Source: Anaerolineae bacterium
GTDB lineage: Bacteria; Chloroflexota; Anaerolineae; 4572-78; J111
Direction: 5' to 3'
NCBI GenBank assembly: GCA_023382535.1
Contig: JAHDWA010000001.1
Coordinates: 496,001-560,000, forward strand
DNA length: 64,000 nucleotides
Shown: positions 17,216 through 24,015 of the stretch, piece by piece
Numbering within the stretch: position 1 is the stretch's first letter
How the letters are laid out: every line of letters starts with the position of its first letter
Translations under genes and position numbers: made by a program
Notes under the pieces: model-generated
Seen by the model: only the letters and a program-made list of their open reading frames with translations
Databases searched by the model: none
Told to the model about the DNA's origin: nothing

Positions 17216-18136
17216 ATGATCAAAGTTACCGACTTGACCAAATCCTATGGGCCCATTGAAGCACTGCGAGGCGTTAACTTCCAGGTGGCTCCCGGCGAAG
17301 TGGTTGGGCTACTAGGCCCTAATGGTGCGGGCAAATCTACCGCCCTTAAAATCTTGACTGGTTACCTCCACCCAGATAGCGGTGAGGTTGAAGTGGATGG
17401 CCTGGACGTGCTGACCCAAACCCGCGAAGTACAAGTCCGCATCGGCTACCTGCCCGAAAACGCGCCCCTCTACCCGGAGCTGTCAGTGCAGGCATATCTG
17501 CGCATGATGGCCGATCTGCGCGAGATTCCCCGTGAGGAGCAGCCGGCCCGCCTATCCGAAGCCATCTACGCCACCGGCCTGACCGAGCATCTGACCCGGC
17601 CGATTGGACAACTCAGTAAAGGCTTCCGCCAGCGAGTTGGCCTGGCTCAGGCTATTCTACACAAACCCAAGCTGCTCATCTTCGACGAGCCGACGATTGG
17701 ACTAGATCCCACCCAAATTGTCGAAATTCGCAATCTTATTCGCCGTCTGGCTAACCACAGCACCATTCTTTTCTCTTCTCATATCCTTTCCGAAGTTGAA
17801 GCCGTGTGTGACCGGGTTATCATCATCATGAATGGTGAAGTCAAGGCCGACGCTCGCCTGGCCGATTTAGCCGCTACAGCCAACGCGATATTGGTGTTGC
17901 AAAAGGAAACTGACGACCTGGATCGCACGCTCAAGACTCTCAAAGGCGTCCGTCAGGTTGAGCCAATGCAAACACCCGATGGTTACCCAGCCTATCGCAT
18001 CATTGGTCAGAACCACACCGACCTCTGCCCGGCCATCTACGACCTAGCCCGCCAGGAAAACTGGCCCCTGCGCGAACTTCGCCGCGACGTGCGCACGCTG
18101 GAGGCGGTCTTTAATGAATTGGCGATGGCAGGGTGA
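17216..18136 (+). CDS. ABC transporter ATP-binding protein (GldA/NatA-like), partner lost
   Basis: This 306-aa ATPase of an ABC-2 exporter has Walker A GPNGAGKST, Q-loop GYLPENAPLYPEL, signature LSKGFRQR, Walker B LLIFDEPTIGLD and H-loop ILFSSHILSE. A C-terminal regulatory-like extension runs over about 225-306. The sequence is typical of the ATPase of gliding-type (GldA) or uncharacterised ABC-2 systems, which are normally followed by the permease gene. Here the next gene is an internally deleted remnant (18140-18269), so the ATPase has no visible membrane partner and may be inactive in practice unless it pairs with a permease elsewhere. Start ATG has a GAGGAAG site. Confidence 0.9.
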   Translation: MIKVTDLTKSYGPIEALRGVNFQVAPGEVVGLLGPNGAGKSTALKILTGYLHPDSGEVEVDGLDVLTQTREVQVRIGYLPENAPLYPELSVQAYLRMMADLREIPREEQPARLSEAIYATGLTEHLTRPIGQLSKGFRQRVGLAQAILHKPKLLIFDEPTIGLDPTQIVEIRNLIRRLANHSTILFSSHILSEVEAVCDRVIIIMNGEVKADARLADLAATANAILVLQKETDDLDRTLKTLKGVRQVEPMQTPDGYPAYRIIGQNHTDLCPAIYDLARQENWPLRELRRDVRTLEAVFNELAMAG

Positions 18137-18139
18137 AGC

Positions 18140-18269
18140 ATGAAACCTTTTTTGCGAGGCTTTTTTCGCTCGCGGCGTCGCTCACGTGCAAGCTATATTT
18201 AGCTGGATGCCTATCCTGCTAATCATTTTGGTAGCGGCGCTGACCATGCGCCAGTGGAGCGAGGAGTAG
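18140..18269 (+). pseudogene. Internally deleted ABC-2 permease remnant
   Basis: It starts 3 bp after the ATPase stop with MKPFLRGFFRSRRRSR and hits a stop after 19 codons. In another frame the next 25 codons read AIFSWMPILLIILVAALTMR then QWSEE and a stop, matching the hydrophobic segment plus TMRxWxEE landmark of GldF-type permeases. The 5' end and this fragment are joined directly, so most of the first membrane region is deleted and everything after the EE is gone. Confidence 0.7.
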
Positions 18270-18291
18270 CAGTAAAATTCTTACTATATTG

Positions 18292-19500
18292 ATGTTCAGT
18301 CATTTTGCTGCGTGGAGATATAAGCCCATTGCCTTCCGGTTAGTCAAGCACCAACTCAGAACTTGGCTCACCTTTGTCCTCGGTCTCCTACTCACCGCTT
18401 GTACCCAAAGCTCCCCATCAATCCCAATTGCGCCCTCTTCCTTGCCCATCGCGGCTGTATCTCCAACCCAACCCCCAACCTTTACCCCTACTTCCACCCA
18501 GCTTCCATCACCCACATCCCGCCCAACTCAAAAGCCAATCTCTTCCCCTACCCAAACCGCAGCACCTGTACCTACTTCTACCTCAACCCCCACCCCCATT
18601 CCCATGCAAACTGCAACATTTACACCTAGCCCCACTCAAACTCCTACCCTTCAACCTTCCACGAAAGCTGTTGTCTTGATAATCATTGATGGAGTGCGCT
18701 GGAGCGAAACATTCGGCGACCCCACCCATGAATTTATCCCCCACCTGGCTAATGACTTGGCCCCCATCGGCGCAATCAACACTGCTTTCTACAACGATGC
18801 AGACACACTGTCAGTACCCGGCCACGCCGCCATTGTCACCGGCACGTGGCAGGATATTCCCAACAATGGTGAGGTCCGGCCGACCATGCCGACGATGTTC
18901 GAGTATTACCGCGCGGCGACCGGAGCCGCTGAGGACGATGCTGTCTTCGTCCACGGCTCAACCATCGAGCCGGTGCTAACCTACAGCACCCATCCCGACT
19001 ACGGCATGGCTTTCGGAGCGCGTATGTTTTTCACCCCTGACCCGACCACTCCTCCTTATGATAATGGTATGGGGGAGCTGGCGAAGCAAGTCCTGACCGA
19101 GTTTCACCCACGCTTGATCATGATCAGCCTGCTTGACCCGGATGAAGCAGCCCATTTAGGACAATGGGATAAGTATCGCTTGTTCATCGAGCACGACGAC
19201 GAAATCATTTGGGATTTGTGGCAACAACTCCAGGCCGACCCCTTCTACGCTGGTCAGACCACTCTCATCGTCACCAATGATCATGGACGTGGTTGCGGAG
19301 ATGGTTGGATAAATCATGGCGGCGCCGACGAGTGCAATCGCCACGTCATGTTCTTGGCCGTCGGCCCGGAGATTCAGCCGGGCCGAGTGGTTGAGCAACG
19401 CCGCACCTTGCGCGACATCGCCCCAACTATTGGCTATTTGCTGGGCTTCCGTACTCCTCTGGTCGGGGGAGAGGTGATGACGGAGTTGTTGGCATGGTGA
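18292..19500 (+). CDS. Alkaline-phosphatase-fold phosphodiesterase/sulfatase-like lipoprotein
   Basis: This protein of about 402 aa has a lipoprotein signal ending in LLLTAC (Cys about residue 42), then a long Pro/Thr/Ser linker (about 45-122). The catalytic domain belongs to the alkaline phosphatase superfamily: VVLIIIDGVRW (metal Asp), DTLSVPGHAAIVTG (nucleophile Ser/Thr block), SLLDPDEAAHLG (Asp and His), TNDHGRG and a late HVMFLAVGPEIQPG. It should act outside the membrane on phosphate or sulfate esters; substrate unknown. ATG at 18292 is used. The unusually long segment before the lipobox suggests the true start could be further in, but no better ribosome site is visible. Confidence 0.8.
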   Translation: MFSHFAAWRYKPIAFRLVKHQLRTWLTFVLGLLLTACTQSSPSIPIAPSSLPIAAVSPTQPPTFTPTSTQLPSPTSRPTQKPISSPTQTAAPVPTSTSTPTPIPMQTATFTPSPTQTPTLQPSTKAVVLIIIDGVRWSETFGDPTHEFIPHLANDLAPIGAINTAFYNDADTLSVPGHAAIVTGTWQDIPNNGEVRPTMPTMFEYYRAATGAAEDDAVFVHGSTIEPVLTYSTHPDYGMAFGARMFFTPDPTTPPYDNGMGELAKQVLTEFHPRLIMISLLDPDEAAHLGQWDKYRLFIEHDDEIIWDLWQQLQADPFYAGQTTLIVTNDHGRGCGDGWINHGGADECNRHVMFLAVGPEIQPGRVVEQRRTLRDIAPTIGYLLGFRTPLVGGEVMTELLAW

Positions 19501-19548
19501 GAGACAGCGTAATCTCCTTTCCCAGTTCAGGAACTTTAATTTGCTCTA

Positions 19549-19935
19549 TTATTGCCGCAGCGTCCGAAGATAGGCGACGATACTGTACAAATCTTGATCG
19601 CTAAGAGCGGGATTGTTGCCTTTAGCTGGCATCATCACGCCGGTGGTATTCAGCGGATCATCCGGGCCGCGCCCCACTTTGATAAACTCGACCAGTTCGC
19701 TGTCGGTTTTACCAGCCACAAATTCGCTGGTGACCAGGTTTTTGCCCAGGCCAGGCAGCCCTTGACCATCTTGGCCATGGCAGGCGACGCAGGTAGCCAT
19801 AAATAGCTTTTCCCCAGCGACCAGGTCTCCAGCGGTGTCGGCTGGAGCTGGAGCAGCGTTGGCGCTGCCACCGCAGGCCGTGAGGATGGTCATTAGGATT
19901 AAGAGTAAAGAAATTGTAATATGGCCTTTCAGCAT
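19549..19935 (-). CDS. Small c-type cytochrome lipoprotein
   Basis: This 128-aa protein has a lipobox LTAC (Cys 21) and an Ala/Pro-rich linker. A single class I cytochrome c domain follows: GEKLFMATCVACHGQDGQG (heme C-x-x-C-H) and VMMPAKG, supplying the axial Met. It ends in LYSIVAYLRTL. It is the last gene of a minus-strand run with the regulator, multicopper oxidase and ZIP transporter and starts 26 bp after the ZIP stop, with an AGAAGGA ribosome site. A role as electron acceptor for the multicopper oxidase, or in feeding electrons to it, is inferred from the operon only. Confidence 0.88.
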   Translation of the reverse strand: MLKGHITISLLLILMTILTACGGSANAAPAPADTAGDLVAGEKLFMATCVACHGQDGQGLPGLGKNLVTSEFVAGKTDSELVEFIKVGRGPDDPLNTTGVMMPAKGNNPALSDQDLYSIVAYLRTLRQ

Positions 19936-19961
19936 TAGAAAAATCCTTCTGTCATCTAATT

Positions 19962-21158
19962 TTACTTAATCAGTAATCCAGTCACCCACAGCAGCAGCAT
20001 TCCGGCTACGACCCCGGCGAAGAGGGTCATGGGCATCGGCTCGCGGGTGGTATCTTTGTGGATGAGCTTGGCAATCTCATAGGTCACCTGAAAGACCGCT
20101 CCGGCTCCAACAGCCAGGAAAAGCACGGCCAGGGTCGGTGAGGGAGCAAAGCCACCAATCCAGGCGCCGATTACAGCCGGCGCGCCGCCAACCAGACCCA
20201 GCAGCGCCAGGTTGAAGATACTGGGCCGGTCGCGCAAGACCGGGGCGATAATGCCCAAGCCTTCAGTGATGTTCTGGATGATGAAGCCAACCACCAGGAA
20301 CGCCCCGAGGGCAATCTCACCCACGTTGTAGGCCGCACCGATGGCCAGCCCTTCCCCTAAGTTGTGCAGACCGATGCCGGTGGCAATCAGGTAGGCCAGA
20401 CTGAGCCGCTGGGCAGTTTCACTGCGGCCGGTGCTGACCTGACGCTGCGAGATCACTTCCAGCAGCATGAAGGTCGCTATTACGCCAATCCCAATCAGGC
20501 CAATTCCCTGGAAGGGGCCAGGTATACTTCCGGCCTGCTCTAGCGCCTCGGCCAAGGCGTCTATTCCCAGGAAGATGAGTAACCCGGCGGTGATGGCCAG
20601 CAGAAAAACCATCCAGCGCCGGCCCAACTGGCGCAGCGCTGGAAACCAGAAGATGCCCAGATAGACGGGAATGATGCCTACATAGATGCCAATGAGTGTG
20701 AAGCTCCAAAATGTGCCGCCGGTTGGCTCCGGCGTGGTGAAAGCGACCGGGATTTCGGCGTCAAAGGCAATGGCGTTGCTGGTGAAAAGGGTAACGGCAT
20801 AGGCTTCCCCTTCAACCCACACATAGGGTATAGTTACCGTTGCTTCACCCAGGCGGGGAATGGTTGGGCTGGGCGAGACAGTGAAGGGCCAGATACCCTC
20901 ATTAACGTTGACCTGGGCAATCGTCAGTTCTTCCGGCCCGCTATTGCGTACCACAAGATCAATATTACCAGGCTTGAGAATAGTGCGCTCGATGGTCAAG
21001 GCTTCGACGGGCGCGGGCGCAGCCAGATCCAACCCGCCTCCCGTACTCAAAAAGAGAGCAATCACCCCGCCCAACAAGATGAGCGGCAGGATGAGTAAAA
21101 GCGCCGTAATTGGGCCAAAAGAGGTTTGCTTTTCCACTGGTACCGTTTGATTAGCCAT
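19962..21158 (-). CDS. ZIP-family divalent metal transporter with N-terminal periplasmic domain
   Basis: This 398-aa protein has an N-terminal membrane segment (about 15-40), then about 110 residues of extracytoplasmic beta-rich sequence. The ZIP bundle follows. The two metal-binding helices read GLHNLGEGLAIGAAY (HNxxEG) and IIQNITEGLGI (QNxxEG), a pattern close to ZupT/ZIP-type importers. Strong AGGAGG site before the ATG at 21158. It sits between a multicopper oxidase gene (9 bp upstream) and a cytochrome c gene. ZIP proteins import Zn, Fe or Mn. The DtxR-type regulator heading the cluster points to Fe or Mn. The extra N-terminal domain is not usual for the family. Confidence 0.87.
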   Translation of the reverse strand: MANQTVPVEKQTSFGPITALLLILPLILLGGVIALFLSTGGGLDLAAPAPVEALTIERTILKPGNIDLVVRNSGPEELTIAQVNVNEGIWPFTVSPSPTIPRLGEATVTIPYVWVEGEAYAVTLFTSNAIAFDAEIPVAFTTPEPTGGTFWSFTLIGIYVGIIPVYLGIFWFPALRQLGRRWMVFLLAITAGLLIFLGIDALAEALEQAGSIPGPFQGIGLIGIGVIATFMLLEVISQRQVSTGRSETAQRLSLAYLIATGIGLHNLGEGLAIGAAYNVGEIALGAFLVVGFIIQNITEGLGIIAPVLRDRPSIFNLALLGLVGGAPAVIGAWIGGFAPSPTLAVLFLAVGAGAVFQVTYEIAKLIHKDTTREPMPMTLFAGVVAGMLLLWVTGLLIK

Positions 21159-21167
21159 TTTGTCCTC

Positions 21168-22220
21168 CTATACCTCTCGTTCCGTGACTTCAAAGTGCCC
21201 AGACCAGCCCAGTTCGGTAAACTCGGTCACGTGGGCATGAAACATATATAAGCCGGGAAATTTGTAGGAAAATTCAAGAATGCCGCGCTGCGCCTGGGCC
21301 TGCATAATTGTGTCGGTGTACTCGCTGGGGGTCAGGCTGGTGCCGGTGGGATAGTAGTGGAAAAAGTTGGCGTGCAGGTGGAAGGAGTTAATCAGGTCAA
21401 ATTCTAGGATGTTGACCAGGTAAATGCGCACCTTCTCCCCAACCTTGATACGGATAGGATGCTTCTGGAAGTGGAAGGGGATGGCATTGACCGCGTAGAA
21501 ATCGTTGGCGTCGTCAAAATCTATGTCAAAACCGTTCATCACCATGATGAACTCTCGATCAACTTTGGGCCGGCCTTCCTTAGGGTCAATGATGAACGCG
21601 CCATACATCCCCTTGGCGATATGTCGGGCCAAAGGAAAGGCATGGCAATGGTACAGATGCAGACCAAACGGTTCGGCGTCAAATTCGTAAGTAAAACTCT
21701 GACCCGGCTGGATCAGGCCTGGTCCGACACCCGGCACACCATCCATCGCCGCAGTGTGAATACCGTGAAAGTGGATACTGTGGGGGTGGCTGCTACCGTT
21801 AGTGAAATTGATGCGGATACGGTCGCCTTCAGTGCAGCGGATGGTCGGGCCAGGGATGCGCCCGTTGTAAGCCCAGGCTGGGAACTCAATACCGGGCACG
21901 ACCTCAATCGTTTTGTCCACGGCCACAAAGTTGTACTCGCGCAGGGTCTGCCCGTTTTCTAGTTCCGAAACCTGACCATAGTCAAAGTCGGTCAGGATGT
22001 CCGTTGGATTGAAGCCATTGCGCTCGTGATCTACTTCGCCAACAGTGTCGGGCATCCCGTGAGCTTCGTATGCCTCTTCGCTATGATGCTGCCCCTCTTG
22101 AGCTGGTGGGGCGGCGTTGGCCCGTTTCCCGGTTTGCGCTAAAGCGACTGCGCCAGCCGTTCCCAGCACGGTCAGCGCGCCAGCGCGCAGAAAATCGCGC
22201 CTTGAGAAATCTCTGTCCAT
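21168..22220 (-). CDS. Two-domain multicopper oxidase (NirK/laccase-like), Tat-exported
   Basis: This 350-aa protein starts with a Tat signal (SRRDFLRAG). Two cupredoxin domains follow. Domain 1 carries SHPHSIHFHG (H147, H150, H152) and LYHCHAFPLARHIAKGM (H191, C192, H193, H200, M205), giving a type 1 copper site plus interdomain copper ligands. Domain 2 has NSFHLHANFFHYY and YMFHAHVTEF, supplying further His ligands, but no second Cys. The layout fits small two-domain multicopper oxidases and is related to copper nitrite reductase. The HxH pair in both domains favours a trinuclear oxidase centre, so I prefer oxidase to nitrite reductase. The link to the ZIP gene suggests metal oxidation coupled to uptake (inference). 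Confidence 0.83.
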   Translation of the reverse strand: MDRDFSRRDFLRAGALTVLGTAGAVALAQTGKRANAAPPAQEGQHHSEEAYEAHGMPDTVGEVDHERNGFNPTDILTDFDYGQVSELENGQTLREYNFVAVDKTIEVVPGIEFPAWAYNGRIPGPTIRCTEGDRIRINFTNGSSHPHSIHFHGIHTAAMDGVPGVGPGLIQPGQSFTYEFDAEPFGLHLYHCHAFPLARHIAKGMYGAFIIDPKEGRPKVDREFIMVMNGFDIDFDDANDFYAVNAIPFHFQKHPIRIKVGEKVRIYLVNILEFDLINSFHLHANFFHYYPTGTSLTPSEYTDTIMQAQAQRGILEFSYKFPGLYMFHAHVTEFTELGWSGHFEVTEREV

Positions 22221-22235
22221 AATTTTTTCCCCCTA

Positions 22236-22892
22236 TCAATAAATTTCAGTGACGAAGATGTGATTGGCCGCCTGGTATCCCAGCGCGTGTTCGTTGTCAC
22301 CTACCTGCACAATAACCAAGCTATCACACGGCGTTATGGCGACCACCTTAACTTGCGCTCTCGGATAAAGCCCCAGGCTGCCCAGGTAACGCAGCAGCTC
22401 GGAATTGTGAACGCTGACTTTGGCGACGAGGGCCTCTTGGCCTGGTTTCAAATCAGTCAAGCGAAGGATTGTGGGCTGGGCCATCGTCCCGTCGTGGCCA
22501 GGGATAGGCGTGCCGTGTGGGTCGGTGGTGGGATAGCCGAGAGCGGCAGCCATCCGTTCTTCTATCTCTTCAGACAATACATGCTCCCACTTTTCGGCCT
22601 CGGTATGCACCTGATCCCACGACAGGCCCAGCATTTTCGCCAGGTAGAGTTCAACCAGGCGGTGGCAGCGTAGGATTTTGAGGGCCATCTTCTGGCCGCT
22701 TTCGGTCAAGGTTACGCCATAATAGGGTTGATAGGCAACCAACTGCATGTCGGCCAGCTTCTTGACCATATTCGTGGCCGAAGCCGGAGCCACACCCAGC
22801 CGTTCAGCCAGGACCGTCGTCGCTACCTGGCCCTGCTCAGATTGGATAGCGTAAATTGTCTTTAGGTAATCATCAACTGCTTGAGTATGCAT
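22236..22892 (-). CDS. DtxR/MntR-family metal-dependent repressor
   Basis: This 218-aa regulator has an N-terminal winged helix (VDDYLKTIYAIQSEQGQVATTVLAERLGVAPASATNMVKKLADM), then the dimer and metal-binding region with RCHRLVELYLAKMLGLSWDQVHTEAEKWEHVLSEE (the H/E/C-type ligands of the family). A C-terminal FeoA/SH3-like domain (LKPGQEALVAKV...LLRYLGSLGLYPRAQVKVV) makes it resemble full-length DtxR/IdeR or long MntR. With Fe or Mn bound it should repress its own operon and, from the shared box, the CDF gene at 16222. Start ATG at 22892. It heads the multicopper oxidase-ZIP-cytochrome cluster. Confidence 0.9.
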   Translation of the reverse strand: MHTQAVDDYLKTIYAIQSEQGQVATTVLAERLGVAPASATNMVKKLADMQLVAYQPYYGVTLTESGQKMALKILRCHRLVELYLAKMLGLSWDQVHTEAEKWEHVLSEEIEERMAAALGYPTTDPHGTPIPGHDGTMAQPTILRLTDLKPGQEALVAKVSVHNSELLRYLGSLGLYPRAQVKVVAITPCDSLVIVQVGDNEHALGYQAANHIFVTEIY

Positions 22893-22923
22893 TTAGTCTT
22901 GTCCAAAAATTCTATTACGGGCA

Positions 22924-22951
22924 ACTAAATTTTATTTTAGTCTCAACTAAA
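22924..22951 (-). promoter_or_regulatory. Overlapping DtxR-like operator pair
   Basis: Two inverted repeats share a half-site: ACTAAA-N6-TTTAGT (22924-22941) and TTTAGT-CTCA-ACTAAA (22936-22951). They lie about 30-60 bp upstream of the regulator start, where autorepression would act. The second matches the box at 16115-16128. Confidence 0.6.
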
Positions 22952-23021
22952 TTCTTTTGAACTATTATAACGAAGTTACGTAGAGTTGTCAAGAGCCTTT
23001 TGTAATGAAAAGGGCGGTTTT

Positions 23022-23042
23022 AGCCTCTTCAACGAAGAGGCT
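23022..23042. repeat. Hairpin in the divergent region
   Basis: AGCCTCTT (23022-23029) and AAGAGGCT (23035-23042) form a perfect 8-bp stem with a 5-nt loop. No T run follows on either strand, so a role as terminator is doubtful. Confidence 0.4.
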
Positions 23043-23148
23043 CTTGGGGCCGAAAGATAAAAAGAGGATGCTGCTTCAAAGAAGTCTTGGGGGTTGGAGG
23101 CAAAAATTCATCTTTGTCTGGTGGAAGGACAGAGATTGATGTGTTTTG

Positions 23149-23180
23149 TTCACTTTTTATTCATTAAGATGTGATACAAC
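23149..23180 (+). promoter_or_regulatory. TTCA-N7-TTCA promoter before the SCO gene
   Basis: TTCA at 23149-23152 and 23160-23163 (11-bp spacing) is followed after 6 nt by TGTGATACAAC. The same order and spacing occur at 41873, 45821 and 62360. An 11-bp direct repeat next to a -10 fits an OmpR-family activator. The leader to the start codon is about 155 nt. Confidence 0.55.
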
Positions 23181-23337
23181 TCACGGATGTAGAGCTTGAT
23201 AATCCATCTGTAAAAAAGAGGGGAAATATCGGCGTTAAGGCCACTTGGGTGGCTTCCGCCTGGGGTGTGAACCGGAATATCCAATTGATTGAGGCGATAA
23301 TCAGCCAGCAAAATTAACTTTGAGGCAAGGTAAAAGG

Positions 23338-23955
23338 ATGAAGCGATTTGGATTACAGCTAATTTTTACCGGCCTGGCTTTAGGCGTCATCTTCTTGAGC
23401 GCTGGCTGCCAAAATTTGGTTTCCGAGTATAAATACAAGGGCAACACGCTCGACCCACCCAAGCCCATATCCGATTTTGAATTAATGGCAGCTAATGGCC
23501 AACCCTTTCGGTTCAGTGAGCTGGAGGGCGATATTGCCCTGGTTTTCTTTGGTTACACCTCCTGCCCCGACGTCTGCCCTTTAACCCTGGCCGACGTCAG
23601 GAGTATCTTAGATGACCTGAGGGTGGGCCGCGAGCGGGTTCAGGTTATATTCATCTCAACTGACCCGGAACGAGATACGCCGGAAGTCTTATCAAAATAT
23701 TTGGCAGCCTTTGATCCGGAGTTTATCGGCCTGACTGATGATTTTGCCAAAGTGCAAGAGGTGATGAAGCCTTTCGGCGCTTTTGCCGAAAAGGGTAAAG
23801 CCACAGGTTCTCAGGCCGATTATCTGGTCAGCCACACCGCCCTGCTCTACCTGATTGACCTGAAAAAGCGCGAAATCGTCTCCTTCTACCCTTTCAGCTT
23901 TGAGCCTGAAGATTTAAAGATGGATTTAACTCATCTCTTACGGAAATCCTCATGA
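23338..23955 (+). CDS. sco: SCO1/SenC-family copper chaperone lipoprotein
   Basis: This 205-aa protein has a lipobox LSAGC (Cys 24) and a thioredoxin-fold SCO domain. The copper ligands are the CPDVC pair (C76, C80 within FGYTSCPDVCPLTL) and H166 in VSHTALLYLID. FISTDPERDTPEVL is the family signature. SCO proteins deliver copper to, or reduce, the CuA site of cytochrome oxidases, fitting the CuA proteins at 38265-41093. The ATG at 23338 has an AAGG site; the TTG upstream is rejected. Its promoter carries the shared 11-bp direct repeat, and it stands as a single gene. Confidence 0.92.
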   Translation: MKRFGLQLIFTGLALGVIFLSAGCQNLVSEYKYKGNTLDPPKPISDFELMAANGQPFRFSELEGDIALVFFGYTSCPDVCPLTLADVRSILDDLRVGRERVQVIFISTDPERDTPEVLSKYLAAFDPEFIGLTDDFAKVQEVMKPFGAFAEKGKATGSQADYLVSHTALLYLIDLKKREIVSFYPFSFEPEDLKMDLTHLLRKSS

Positions 23956-24015
23956 GAAACTGAATGACTTGAGCAATAGGATAGAGCGCACAGATTACCC
24001 AAACAATAAGGGTAG

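Noticed and set aside
21168..22220. Calling the multicopper oxidase nirK
   Set aside because: HxH pairs in both domains favour a trinuclear-centre oxidase, and no denitrification genes are nearby.
23181..23337. Leader of the SCO gene as a riboswitch
   Set aside because: Some GC-rich complementarity is present, but no known aptamer core was recognised.
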